In this document: one piece after another, positions 1-7,883 of the stretch
Layout of the letters: each line of letters opens with the position of its first letter
Position numbering within the stretch: the first letter of the stretch is position 1
Source of the DNA: Methanomicrobiales archaeon
GTDB lineage: Archaea; Halobacteriota; Methanomicrobia; Methanomicrobiales; Methanoculleaceae
NCBI GenBank assembly: GCA_012521035.1
Contig: JAAYND010000192.1
Coordinates: 1-22,453, forward strand
Reading direction: 5' to 3'
DNA: 22,453 nucleotides
Translations under genes and position numbers: made by a program
Notes under the pieces: model-generated
The model's input: the letters and a program-made list of their open reading frames with translations, nothing else
The model's database searches: none
Told to the model about the DNA's origin: nothing

Positions 1-280
1 CCCGACCGGCACCAGGATCGGGGATGGGGTCTTCATCGGCCCGAACGCTGTTCTGACAAACGACCGCTACCCGCCCGGCCCTCATGAGTCGCTTGAGGCA
101 CCGGTGATCGGGGACGGTGCTGTCATCGGCGCGAATGCGACGATCCTCCCCGGGGTTGCGATCGGTGAGGGGGCGTTTGTCGCTGCCGGTGCGGTTGTGA
201 CGAAGGATGTCCCGGCTGAGACGCTTGCGGTGGGGTCGCCGGCGCGGTTCCGGCCGCTCCCCCCGGAGGCGAGGCGGTGA
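1..280 (+). CDS. Hexapeptide-repeat acyltransferase, C-terminal part (WbpD-like)
   Basis: The reading frame is open from base 2 to a TGA at 278-280 (92 codons); the N-terminus lies outside the window. The protein shows the left-handed beta-helix hexapeptide pattern (repeats such as IGDGVF, IGPNAV, IGDGAV, IGANAT, IGEGAF) and the usual ending in which the last coil leads into VVTKDVPAETLAVGSPAR. Family knowledge: sugar N-acetyltransferases that use acetyl-CoA, such as WbpD, have this ending. The stop overlaps the GTG start of a DegT aminotransferase (GTGA), and a WbpD-WbpE pair makes the 3-acetamido group of diacetamido-uronic acid sugars. The acetyltransferase role on a nucleotide sugar is therefore inferred from fold plus neighbour. 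A serine or other acyltransferase of the same fold cannot be excluded from this fragment. Confidence 0.85.
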   Translation, partial: PTGTRIGDGVFIGPNAVLTNDRYPPGPHESLEAPVIGDGAVIGANATILPGVAIGEGAFVAAGAVVTKDVPAETLAVGSPARFRPLPPEARR

Positions 281-1374
281 CGATGGATGTCCCCATCGCC
301 CGGCCGTTCATCGGAGAAGAGGAGATAGAGGCCGTCGTCCGCGTGATTCGGTCGGGGATGCTCGCTCAAGGGTCAGTGGTCACGGAGTTTGAGTCACGAT
401 TCGCTGAATACTGCGGTGTCGGGCATGCTATCGGTCTTAACTCAGGGACAGCGGCGCTCCATGCGGCGCTTCTCGCGGCGGGAATCGGGCCGGGGGATGA
501 GGTGATCGTCCCGGCGTTCACGTTCTTTGCGACAGCGTCTGCTGTCTCGATGTGCGGGGCGACGCCGGTCTTCGCTGATGTCGATCCCCGGACGTTCAAT
601 ATCGATCCTGACTCGGTCGCGAGACTCATCCAGCCGGAGGTCCGGGCGATCATCGGCGTCCACCTCTTCGGGCAGCCGTTTGATATCAGTGCCGTCCGCG
701 ACCTCTGTGATGATAACGACCTCCTCCTCATCGAAGATGCGGCCCAGGCGCACGGGGCGGAGGTGGGTGGACGGCGGGCAGGGAGCCTCGCCGACATCGG
801 GTGTTTCTCCTTCTATCCGACGAAGAACATGACCACCGGGGAGGGTGGCATGGTCACGACCGATGACGCCGACCTTGCGGAGCGGGTCAGACTCCTCATC
901 AACCACGGCCAGAGCCAGAAGTACCTCCATACCGCCATCGGCTACAACTACCGGATGACGAACATGGGCGCTGCTATCGGTCTCGTGCAGCTTGACCGCC
1001 TTGAGGGGTTCAATGAGCGCCGGATCCATAACGCCCGATATCTCGACCGCCACCTCGCGGGGACGGGTCTCGTCACGCCGTACGCGGCACCGGGCGTGCG
1101 GCACGTCTATCACCAGTACGTGGTGAAGATCCCTGCCGGCTATCCGCTTTCGAGGGATGAGTTCATGAGCGCCCTTGCGGGGCAGGGGATCGGGACCGCT
1201 GTTCATTACCCAATCCCGGTCAGCCGGCAGCCGGTGTATGAGGGTGAGCGTGGTTCGTGCCCGGTATCGGAAGATCTCGCGGTGTCGGTCGTGAGCCTGC
1301 CGGTCCATCCCGGGGTGGGTGATGAGGAGCTGGAGTATATGTGTGGGGCGATCCGGGGAATTGTCTCTCTCTAA
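277..1374 (+). CDS. DegT/DnrJ/EryC1-family sugar aminotransferase (WbpE-like)
   Basis: A 365-residue protein, the usual length for PLP-dependent nucleotide-sugar aminotransferases, which transfer an amino group from glutamate to a keto-sugar nucleotide. Visible motifs are the cofactor phosphate-binding SGTAA at 56-60, the PLP-ring aspartate and glutamine in EDAAQAHG (D154, Q157), and the Schiff-base lysine K183 in FSFYPTKNMTTGEGG. The start is GTG 277, with GGAGG at 265-269 placed 7 nt upstream and a 4-nt overlap with the upstream stop, which suggests translational coupling. ATG 283 is an alternative two codons later. With the preceding acetyltransferase it probably forms the amination-acetylation step of a diacetamido sugar used in the N-glycan built by the downstream genes. 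The exact sugar is an inference; a 4-aminotransferase for another deoxysugar would look similar. Confidence 0.9.
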   Translation: MTMDVPIARPFIGEEEIEAVVRVIRSGMLAQGSVVTEFESRFAEYCGVGHAIGLNSGTAALHAALLAAGIGPGDEVIVPAFTFFATASAVSMCGATPVFADVDPRTFNIDPDSVARLIQPEVRAIIGVHLFGQPFDISAVRDLCDDNDLLLIEDAAQAHGAEVGGRRAGSLADIGCFSFYPTKNMTTGEGGMVTTDDADLAERVRLLINHGQSQKYLHTAIGYNYRMTNMGAAIGLVQLDRLEGFNERRIHNARYLDRHLAGTGLVTPYAAPGVRHVYHQYVVKIPAGYPLSRDEFMSALAGQGIGTAVHYPIPVSRQPVYEGERGSCPVSEDLAVSVVSLPVHPGVGDEELEYMCGAIRGIVSL

Positions 1375-1389
1375 TGGTGCATAGTATCT

Positions 1390-1488
1390 GGCTTTAAAGT
1401 GGAGGGGTTTTGATTTACTGCCTCATATCCACGATTTGGTACTTACCATCTACGATATGTTCTGCAGCATCTCCCTCCTCTTTAAGCT
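1390..1488. repeat. Imperfect inverted repeat, possible mobile-element remnant
   Basis: The left arm at 1390-1406 and the right arm at 1473-1488 pair as GGAGGG/CCCTCC, one T-T mismatch, AAATTG-type pairing of 6 bp, one bulged T, then 3 more pairs. That is about 15 pairs around a 66-nt centre. The minus strand of the same interval contains a 31-codon stop-to-stop frame ending in HIVDGKYQIVDMRQ and then TAA, just inside the left arm. This looks like a gene tail. The gap is visibly richer in A+T than its flanks. It could be the solo end of a transposon, a miniature element, or a long terminator hairpin. No target-site duplication was seen. Confidence 0.4.
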
Positions 1489-1536
1489 GAGATGTGTATT
1501 GTAATCCCAAAAATTAAGGCACAATGGGAGAGCCTG

Positions 1537-1544
1537 TTTTTTTT
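1537..1544 (+). terminator. T-tract terminator candidate
   Basis: A run of eight T residues lies between the aminotransferase gene and the promoter of the GT2 gene. Archaeal RNA polymerase can terminate at T-rich tracts without a strong hairpin. The position, just before a new TATA box, suits an end for the upstream sugar-biosynthesis transcript. Confidence 0.4.
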
Positions 1545-1554
1545 ATCCCAAAGC

Positions 1555-1562
1555 GATAAATA
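1555..1562 (+). promoter_or_regulatory. TATA box for GT2 gene, leaderless start
   Basis: GATAAATA lies 22-29 nt before the ATG at 1584, the distance expected between an archaeal TATA box and its transcription start. No Shine-Dalgarno sequence precedes that ATG, so a leaderless or near-leaderless mRNA is likely. Confidence 0.5.
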
Positions 1563-1583
1563 CCTGATCTATAGATTAATTTC

Positions 1584-2705
1584 ATGCTTCTCTGGATCGG
1601 TCTGGCGCTTCTTGTAATTTCGGTCGTACCCTATATCGTCTTCTTTATCGGGATCAACATCGGGAGGAAGCTGGAGGAGCCACCGGCACTCGGTGAGTAC
1701 CCTATGATAAGCATTGTTATATCCGCTTACAATGAAGAGGCCGTTATCCAGGAGCGGGTCGAAAACATCCTCGCATCTTCATATCCGGTGGATCGGTATG
1801 AGGTGATCTTCGTGGACGATTGCTCCTCCGACAACACCAGAGCGCTTGCACAGGAGGCTTTCTGGAAAGCCGGTATTGATCATCGGATCGTCGAGAACAT
1901 GGAGCGGTTGGGTACAAATCGATCGTACAACAAAGCAATTTCAATGGCACGCTACCCGATTGTCGTCACCACGGATGCAGATGTCTTCTTCGAGCGTGAA
2001 GCTCTTGAGCGCCTCATCGCCAGGCTTGTCAGCGATGAACGTATCGCAGCGGTCTGTGGTGACCTTCATCCTCTTCCTGGTGATGGTTCTCATCCAGCGC
2101 AGATGGAAGGAGCTTACCGGAACTACTACGGGCGGATGTGTAGCTGGGAGAGCGCCGTCGACTCTACCTATGCTTTCAACGGTGCGCTCGTCGCGTTCTG
2201 GCGCGACCGAGTGATGCGGATTGATGACCGGCGTGGGGCTGATGATGCAAACACGGCGTTTGAGGCGATCAGACGTGGGTACCTGGCGGTGTATGAGCCT
2301 GGTGCCTTCGTATACGAGGATGTGCCGCCTGACTTCCATAGACAGTATCGCCAGAAGACCCGACGGGCGACGCACCTGATTGAAGCGACGATATCAAACC
2401 TTGATCTCCTGAGGTTACCACGCCCATTTTCGCGGCTCTTCTACCCGCTCAGGATCTGCATGTATCTTGTGACGCCTGCCCTCTTTTTTGCCGGTAGCGC
2501 TCTCTTTGTGATCGGGCTTTCGCTTGCATCTCCAATCCTTGCTATCGGGGCACTTGTTCTCTTCACCCTGATCGGCTACTTTTGGAGGGACAGCACGATT
2601 ATCTCATTTGCTACGAACCAGATCTACCTGATAAAGGGGTTGTTCAACCTTGGAAAAGACATGCGGGTCTGGGAGAGCACATCAAACAAGGTGGGGACCG
2701 GGTAA
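1584..2705 (+). CDS. Membrane-anchored family 2 glycosyltransferase
   Basis: A 373-residue protein with an N-terminal hydrophobic segment (about 3-24), a GT-A catalytic domain and C-terminal membrane segments (about 285-325). Catalytic-domain signatures are ISIVISAYNEE (42-52), VIFVDDCSSDNT (74-85) and the metal/nucleotide-binding DAD at 131-133. QYRQKTRRA near 254-262 resembles the acceptor-side Q-x-x-R-W-type motif of processive GT2 enzymes. Family knowledge: such enzymes add a sugar from a nucleotide or dolichol-phosphate donor on the cytoplasmic membrane face. Its place between nucleotide-sugar genes and aglB suggests a step of lipid-linked N-glycan assembly. Donor and acceptor cannot be read from the sequence. 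It has its own TATA box, so it may be transcribed separately. Confidence 0.88.
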   Translation: MLLWIGLALLVISVVPYIVFFIGINIGRKLEEPPALGEYPMISIVISAYNEEAVIQERVENILASSYPVDRYEVIFVDDCSSDNTRALAQEAFWKAGIDHRIVENMERLGTNRSYNKAISMARYPIVVTTDADVFFEREALERLIARLVSDERIAAVCGDLHPLPGDGSHPAQMEGAYRNYYGRMCSWESAVDSTYAFNGALVAFWRDRVMRIDDRRGADDANTAFEAIRRGYLAVYEPGAFVYEDVPPDFHRQYRQKTRRATHLIEATISNLDLLRLPRPFSRLFYPLRICMYLVTPALFFAGSALFVIGLSLASPILAIGALVLFTLIGYFWRDSTIISFATNQIYLIKGLFNLGKDMRVWESTSNKVGTG

Positions 2706-2710
2706 CCACC

Positions 2711-2754
2711 TTTTTTATCCTGATTTGTGGGAGCAGGCTTTGTTTGTCCACAAA
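2711..2754 (+). terminator. T6 tract and hairpin after GT2 gene
   Basis: Six T residues at 2711-2716 follow the GT2 stop, and a 7-bp inverted repeat (TTTGTGG 2724-2730 with CCACAAA 2748-2754, 17-nt loop) follows. Either could end the GT2 transcript. The rest of this 213-nt gap holds no gene. A second paired stretch (CCCTAT 2828-2833 with ATAGGG 2861-2866) sits just before the next TATA box. Confidence 0.35.
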
Positions 2755-2880
2755 AGACCAGCATAATCGGCGAATCGTGGTCCCCCTTCTAAATAAGCTA
2801 ATACCCTGACCGGGAGCTCCACCAGATCCCTATCCTCATGAGACAGTATATCTCTGTGTTATAGGGGAACCAGGATCACC

Positions 2881-2888
2881 TTTAATTA
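2881..2888 (+). promoter_or_regulatory. TATA box for GT4 gene
   Basis: TTTAATTA ends 30 nt before the ATG at 2919, which predicts a transcript with a leader of only a few to about ten bases. No clear Shine-Dalgarno sequence is present. A paired stretch directly upstream (2828-2866) may be incidental. Confidence 0.45.
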
Positions 2889-2918
2889 CTTCGAATCGAT
2901 CGCAAGAGCGCAAGCTCA

Positions 2919-4067
2919 ATGAATGTCCTCCTCGTTTCCACCCAGGACTACATCCACCACCCGATTCCATCCCGGCACCACAACATATTCGAGGAGCTCG
3001 CGGCCCGGCATGAGGTCCACGTCCCTCACTTCCATGTCAGTCGGGGAAAGGAGCGAGAAACCCTTCTCCATGTCCACGAGGCAACGCAGTTCGCGGTCGA
3101 GAGTCCCTTCCTCCACTATGTTCTGAACGCGCCCTGCCACTACCGGGTCATCAGTAACATCATCCGCGATCACGACATCGACGTCGTCGTCGGCGCCCAC
3201 ATCCTCGCGGGAACGGCGATGGTCCGCGCAGCAAAAAAGTATGACGTGCCGGTGATCTTCGATCTCAAAGACTGGTTCCCGGATTCCGCCGCCGCTTACT
3301 ACAAAAACCCGGCCATACGGTGGCTTCTCCGGGAGGGTGTCCTCGCCATAACCCGTTACAACCTCGACCACAGTGACGTCATCACGACCGTCTCGCCCGG
3401 TCTCGTCGAGAAACTCCGGGGTTATGGCTACGAGGCGGAGCTGATCACAAACGGTGTCAACACTGATCTCTTCCGCCCCATAGACGGTGCAGATATGCGT
3501 TCAACCCTCGGGATCGCTCCTGATGCATTCGTGCTCGGATTTGCAGGGGCAGTCGAGCGGTGGTACGCCCTCGATGAAGTGATCAGGGCGTTCCCGGAAG
3601 TTCTTGCACGACGTGAGAACGCAGAACTCCTGATCGTCGGAGGCTCGCTCTTCACCGACTACCTGGACGAGCTCCGTGTCCTCGCAGGTGATATCGGGAT
3701 CGCCCAACAGGTGCACTTCACCGGGGCCGTCGATTACTCCGCCCTCCCCGACTGCATCGCTCTGATGGACATCTGCCTCATTCCACTCTCTCCTCCTCAG
3801 TGGGTCGATATCGCTCTCCCAAACAAGTACTTCGAGTACTCAGCCTGTGGTAAGCCGATCCTCTCAACTCCCATCCCCGATATGCTCAGGATGGGTGGAG
3901 ACCATATAGCTGTTTACCGGGACAGAGGAGAGTTCTTGGCGAGAATCGATGAGCTGGCTTATGTCTCACCAGGGGATTGTTCGGCCGGGATGGAGGAGCA
4001 CAGCTGGAAGAAGAAAGCAGGGGCGTTTGAAGAGATCTTTTACCGGGTGGCGAAAAACCCTGAATAA
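2919..4067 (+). CDS. Family 4 (GT-B) glycosyltransferase
   Basis: A 382-residue protein with the two-Rossmann layout of GT-B retaining glycosyltransferases. The N-terminal half starts NVLLVSTQDY and contains DVVVGAHILAG. The C-terminal donor-binding half contains ITNGVNTDLFRP, LGFAGAVERWYALDEVIRAF, LLIVGGS and the conserved PNKYFEYSACGKPI, with the family glutamate at E306. No signal peptide or long membrane segment is seen, so it is probably cytoplasmic or peripheral. Family knowledge: GT4 enzymes take sugars from UDP-, GDP- or similar donors. Its place 79 nt before aglB points to N-glycan assembly. That gap carries weak TATA-like sequence (around 4078-4086), so aglB may be read from this transcript or its own. 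Confidence 0.88.
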   Translation: MNVLLVSTQDYIHHPIPSRHHNIFEELAARHEVHVPHFHVSRGKERETLLHVHEATQFAVESPFLHYVLNAPCHYRVISNIIRDHDIDVVVGAHILAGTAMVRAAKKYDVPVIFDLKDWFPDSAAAYYKNPAIRWLLREGVLAITRYNLDHSDVITTVSPGLVEKLRGYGYEAELITNGVNTDLFRPIDGADMRSTLGIAPDAFVLGFAGAVERWYALDEVIRAFPEVLARRENAELLIVGGSLFTDYLDELRVLAGDIGIAQQVHFTGAVDYSALPDCIALMDICLIPLSPPQWVDIALPNKYFEYSACGKPILSTPIPDMLRMGGDHIAVYRDRGEFLARIDELAYVSPGDCSAGMEEHSWKKKAGAFEEIFYRVAKNPE

Positions 4068-4135
4068 CACTCAGGTTCTCTTTTATTCTGAATACACCAA
4101 GGTTATTAGGTTTAAAGGGAAACAATTCCGTAACA

Positions 4136-4141
4136 AGGAGG
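4136..4141 (+). promoter_or_regulatory. Ribosome binding site fixing the aglB start
   Basis: AGGAGG lies 5 nt before ATG 4147. The frame stays open upstream to 3949 inside the GT4 gene, but only this ATG has a strong site, and the first transmembrane segment follows directly after it. Confidence 0.75.
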
Positions 4142-4146
4142 GTCAG

Positions 4147-6792
4147 ATGGTCCACGTAGATCTCAAGAAATACCAACCATATATAATCATTGGTATCATC
4201 ATTCTGCTCGCTCTGCTCACGTTCTGGACGCGGGGCATCCCTTCGGAAGGCCTAGTGACCTCTGAAGGTGTCAATCTCCTCGGCAACGATCCCTGGTATA
4301 AGGTTCGCCAGGTCGAACAAGTTGTAGCAAATTTCCCTGGCTACGCCTGGTTCGATGCGATGACACTCTATCCGACAGGTGACGACATCCATTGGGGACC
4401 GCTCTTTGCCCAGATCGCAGCAGTGCTCTGTCTCCTCACCGGCGCATCGACACGCCCTGAGATTATGGTGGTAGCATCCTGGGTTCCGCCACTGATGGCC
4501 GCAGCGATGGTGCCGGTCATCTACCTGCTCGGAAGGAAGATTGCCGATTGGAAGACCGGTCTCATCGCGGCGGGCTTGATTGCAGTCATCGGCAGCAACT
4601 ATGCATACCGATCTCTCTTTGGTTTCGTTGATCATCATATTACGGAGACGCTCTTCTCGACGATCTTCGTTCTTGTCTATATCGTAGCGCTATCTGCTGC
4701 ACGCGATATATCATTCTCTCAAAAAAATCTTGATGCCCTGAAGGTGCCGGGGATAACAGCAGTCCTTGCCGGGATTGCATACCTCCTCGGGTTTTTCAAC
4801 ATGCCGACGATGGTTCTCTTCGCGCTTGTCGTGGCAGCTTTTACCCTGGTCCAGTCCATCCTTGACTTTTTCCAGGATCGACCGAGCGACTATCTGGTTT
4901 TCGTGAACATCGTCACCTTCGGCACTGTGATCGCCGGGATAATGGCATTTGGCTTCCCGCACGCCGATTTCAGCCTTGTCTTCTACACCGTCGGTCATGT
5001 CATCGCATATGCTGCTCTCATCGCTGGGACTATCGCCCTCTATGCGCTTGCGGTCTTTCTCCGGGGGCGGCCAAAGTACTTCTTCCCGGCTACGCTTGTG
5101 GGCCTCATGGTCATCGGTGTCGCGTTCCTCTTCGTTGCGCTACCGGATATCTACAACCTCCTGATAGCGAATCTTATCCAGTTCTTTGGAGAATCTGCAA
5201 CCACCACGACCGTCCAGGAAGCCCGGGCCTGGTCATTTGAAGGTGCCTGGATGGCGTTTCACTGGGGTCTCGTCCTCGCGGCCGGCGGAGCTGCCACCCT
5301 GATCTGGTGGTGTCGTGAGAGAGTGAACTCATCCTATGTTTTTGTCCTTATATGGTCGGTGATTATCCTCGCCTCGACGGCTGCGCACGTACGTTATGAG
5401 TACTACCTCGCAGCAAACATCGCGCTCCTTGCCGCGATCTTTGCAGGGGCGGTCATAGATGTGACCTGGCGGGATGTTGCGCGCCTCCTCCGTCCGGGAG
5501 ATGGGGGCGAGGTGTCCTCCGTTCCAGCGACTGCTAAGAAGCAGAAAGAGCCGGCAAAAAAAACCAGAAAGGGTGGTAGATCTCCTGATTCGCGGAAAGC
5601 CCGGACATCCCGACGAGATCAACCTGATTACCTCAAAACAGGGGTTTTCGTTGTGGTCGTTGCTGTTACTCTCTTCTTTGCCGGGACGTCCCTCATGGGT
5701 AATATAGCTCTTGCCACCGGTGCGAAGTACTCAGGTATGGACTCACAATGGATGGAGGCCCTCGAGTGGATGGGTGAAAACACTCCCGACCCCGGTGTCG
5801 ACTACTACGCTATCTACGACAAGGATACTTTCACCTATCCCGAGGAGTCCTACGGTGTCATGTCCTGGTGGGACTACGGCCACTGGATCACATTCATATC
5901 AAAACGGATACCGAACAACAACCCCTTCCAGCACGGGGTAGCCGGCCCGAACGGCTCTGCGGTCTACCTCACATCAACCTCCGAAGCGCCTGCAAACCAG
6001 ATCCTCGATAACATCGGCACACGCTACGTCGTTACCGATTACCAGGTCGTCACCGGGAAGTTCCATGCACCGGCGACGTGGGCGGATCAGGAGTTACAGG
6101 CGACACCATTCCAGCCGCACTTCCTCCTCCCCGAGAGCGCAGGTTCGACGAGTTACCAGGCGATGCCGTTCTACACGCAGGATTACTACCTGACGATGGT
6201 CTCCCGCCTCCACAACTTCGATGGATCCATGACTGATCCGAGGTCAGAGGTTCTCTACGTCGAGTACCGCAAACCTGGAACCGTGAATAACTCCCTCCCC
6301 CTCGTCACGCGCCTGGAGCAGATGGACGCCGCTGAAGCTGCGACAGCGGTGGAGGAGTACAACAGGAAGGCCCCGGCGGGATCTGCTGCGACGCTACTGA
6401 ACCTCTACTACGAATACCGGGGAGACTCGATCCTCAACCCGGTCGAGAGGGTGCCGGCGCTCCAGCACTACCGACTCGTCCACGAGAGCCCCATGAACAT
6501 ATTCAGGAACGTCGGTGCAGGCGGGCCAGACCTGAAAGCCGTCAAGATATTTGAGTATGTGCCCGGTGCTCACATCAGGGGTGACGGCATCATCGAACTC
6601 CCCATCGTCACGAACACCGGCCGGGCATTCACCTACCGCCAGGAGAGCACAGGCGGTGAGTTTATCGTCCCGTATGCGACGTCCGGATGGTCGGGCGAGG
6701 TGAGGGCGACCGGTCCCTACCGGATCGCGGGCACCGGGCAGACGTTTGATGTCACCGAAGAAGATATCCAGCAGGGGAGAACCATCAACTGA
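4147..6792 (+). CDS. aglB: AglB/STT3 oligosaccharyltransferase
   Basis: An 881-residue enzyme of the size usual for archaeal AglB. It moves a preassembled glycan from dolichol (pyro)phosphate to the Asn of N-X-S/T in exported proteins, on the outer membrane face. Motifs in order are the first-loop acidic residue in GNDPWYKVRQ (D48), DHHITE at 162-167, TVQE at 355-358 (the TIXE/SVSE-type loop glutamate), and the acceptor-recognition WWDYG at 574-578. D631-x-x-V-x-x-x-K638 corresponds to the archaeal DxxM-type sequon-binding helix, with V in place of M. Roughly twelve or thirteen membrane segments precede the outside C-terminal domain. A Lys/Arg-rich stretch (459-497), probably cytoplasmic, sits before the last one. 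The start is set by AGGAGG 5 nt before ATG 4147. The neighbouring transferases and sugar genes probably supply its donor. Confidence 0.96.
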   Translation: MVHVDLKKYQPYIIIGIIILLALLTFWTRGIPSEGLVTSEGVNLLGNDPWYKVRQVEQVVANFPGYAWFDAMTLYPTGDDIHWGPLFAQIAAVLCLLTGASTRPEIMVVASWVPPLMAAAMVPVIYLLGRKIADWKTGLIAAGLIAVIGSNYAYRSLFGFVDHHITETLFSTIFVLVYIVALSAARDISFSQKNLDALKVPGITAVLAGIAYLLGFFNMPTMVLFALVVAAFTLVQSILDFFQDRPSDYLVFVNIVTFGTVIAGIMAFGFPHADFSLVFYTVGHVIAYAALIAGTIALYALAVFLRGRPKYFFPATLVGLMVIGVAFLFVALPDIYNLLIANLIQFFGESATTTTVQEARAWSFEGAWMAFHWGLVLAAGGAATLIWWCRERVNSSYVFVLIWSVIILASTAAHVRYEYYLAANIALLAAIFAGAVIDVTWRDVARLLRPGDGGEVSSVPATAKKQKEPAKKTRKGGRSPDSRKARTSRRDQPDYLKTGVFVVVVAVTLFFAGTSLMGNIALATGAKYSGMDSQWMEALEWMGENTPDPGVDYYAIYDKDTFTYPEESYGVMSWWDYGHWITFISKRIPNNNPFQHGVAGPNGSAVYLTSTSEAPANQILDNIGTRYVVTDYQVVTGKFHAPATWADQELQATPFQPHFLLPESAGSTSYQAMPFYTQDYYLTMVSRLHNFDGSMTDPRSEVLYVEYRKPGTVNNSLPLVTRLEQMDAAEAATAVEEYNRKAPAGSAATLLNLYYEYRGDSILNPVERVPALQHYRLVHESPMNIFRNVGAGGPDLKAVKIFEYVPGAHIRGDGIIELPIVTNTGRAFTYRQESTGGEFIVPYATSGWSGEVRATGPYRIAGTGQTFDVTEEDIQQGRTIN

Positions 6793-6798
6793 TAGAGG

Positions 6799-7770
6799 AT
6801 GCATTGCTCGGTCATTTACGGTGACGTCTTTGCCAGGCACGATATGGAACTCCACCCCGAGGGGGGCTCCCGGTTACGGATAGTCCTCTCCGGGGTTCCT
6901 TATGATGTGAAGTGGCATGCCCCGGTCCGTGCTTCCGTGAATGATCTGGAGCGGGTCCACCGCCCGCAACATGTCCGGTGGATACAGGAGGTCGCGCGGG
7001 GAACCTGTTTTTTGGATCCGAACACCTACGTCACCAGCCATTCGTTCGATGCGGCCCTGTATGCTGCCGGCTCGACCTATGTAGCGGTGGAGCGCGCGCT
7101 CGATGGTGAACACTCGTTTGCCCTCGTCCGCCCACCCGGACATCACGCCGGCCCCGACCAGGCGATGGGATTTTGTATATTCAATAACGCCGCTGTCGCG
7201 GCGGCAAAAGCGCTCGAATCGGTCGACCGGGTGGCGATCCTCGACTGGGACCTGCACCACGGCAACGGCACGCAGACGATCTTCTACGGGAGCGATCGGG
7301 TTCTCTTCTGCTCGGTGCACGAGGAGGATAGTTTCCCGAAGACCGGGTGGGTGGACGAGATCGGCACCGGAGCCGGCCGGGGCTACACCCTCAACGCCCC
7401 CCTTGCGGTGGGCTCCACAATCGCTGACTACCGCCTCGTCTTTGACGAGATATTTATCCCGGCGCTGGTCCGGTTCCGGCCCGATGTCCTGATCATCTCG
7501 GCAGGACAGGATGCCCTCGTCGATGATGAACGCGGGCAGATGAACCTCAACCCTGAAGACTATGGCGTCCTCACCCGGATGCTGATCGAAGGCACAGGTA
7601 TGCCCCTCGCGCTGACGCTTGAGGGTGGATACGGTCCGTCGCACGGAAAAGCGATCGAGGCGATATTTGCTGCTCTGCGGGGCGGGAAGTTTACCGTCGC
7701 AAACGAACAGACCCCGCACCGGAGCACGGAGAGGGTTGTGGAGATCCTGAAAAAAGTCGAGTTCTGTTGA
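6799..7770 (+). CDS. Histone deacetylase-fold amidohydrolase
   Basis: A 323-residue protein of the arginase/HDAC superfamily that removes acetyl groups from amines using Zn. Visible are the charge-relay histidines in RPPGHHAG (H115, H116), the metal ligands in ILDWDLHHGNG (D151, H153) and in SAGQDA (D238), and the tyrosine of LEGGYGP (Y278). The metal site looks complete. It starts 6 nt after the aglB stop, so co-transcription is likely. Substrates in this family include acetyl-lysine, acetylpolyamines and other N-acetyl amines. The sequence does not choose among them, and a function on N-acetyl sugars is only a guess prompted by the neighbours. Confidence 0.93.
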   Translation: MHCSVIYGDVFARHDMELHPEGGSRLRIVLSGVPYDVKWHAPVRASVNDLERVHRPQHVRWIQEVARGTCFLDPNTYVTSHSFDAALYAAGSTYVAVERALDGEHSFALVRPPGHHAGPDQAMGFCIFNNAAVAAAKALESVDRVAILDWDLHHGNGTQTIFYGSDRVLFCSVHEEDSFPKTGWVDEIGTGAGRGYTLNAPLAVGSTIADYRLVFDEIFIPALVRFRPDVLIISAGQDALVDDERGQMNLNPEDYGVLTRMLIEGTGMPLALTLEGGYGPSHGKAIEAIFAALRGGKFTVANEQTPHRSTERVVEILKKVEFC

Positions 7771-7771
7771 A

Positions 7772-7785
7772 GGAGGATCTCCTCC
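7772..7785. terminator. Hairpin at HDAC/ycaO convergent junction
   Basis: GGAGG (7772-7776), loop ATCT, CCTCC (7781-7785) forms a 5-bp stem beginning 2 nt after the HDAC stop. No T-tract follows. The 113-nt gap between the convergent genes contains no other gene. Confidence 0.3.
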
Positions 7786-7883
7786 CCCAAATTCGCCTTC
7801 GCGTGAAAGAGGTGGAGGGTCAATCGCGCGCGACCCGCATGGGGCGTCCGGGTCCGGTGGGTACTCTGACCCCGCGGCCCCCC

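Noticed and set aside
3949..4146. N-terminal extension of aglB into the GT4 gene
   Set aside because: The extension is out-of-frame GT4 coding sequence, and ATG 4147 has AGGAGG at 5 nt followed directly by the first membrane segment.
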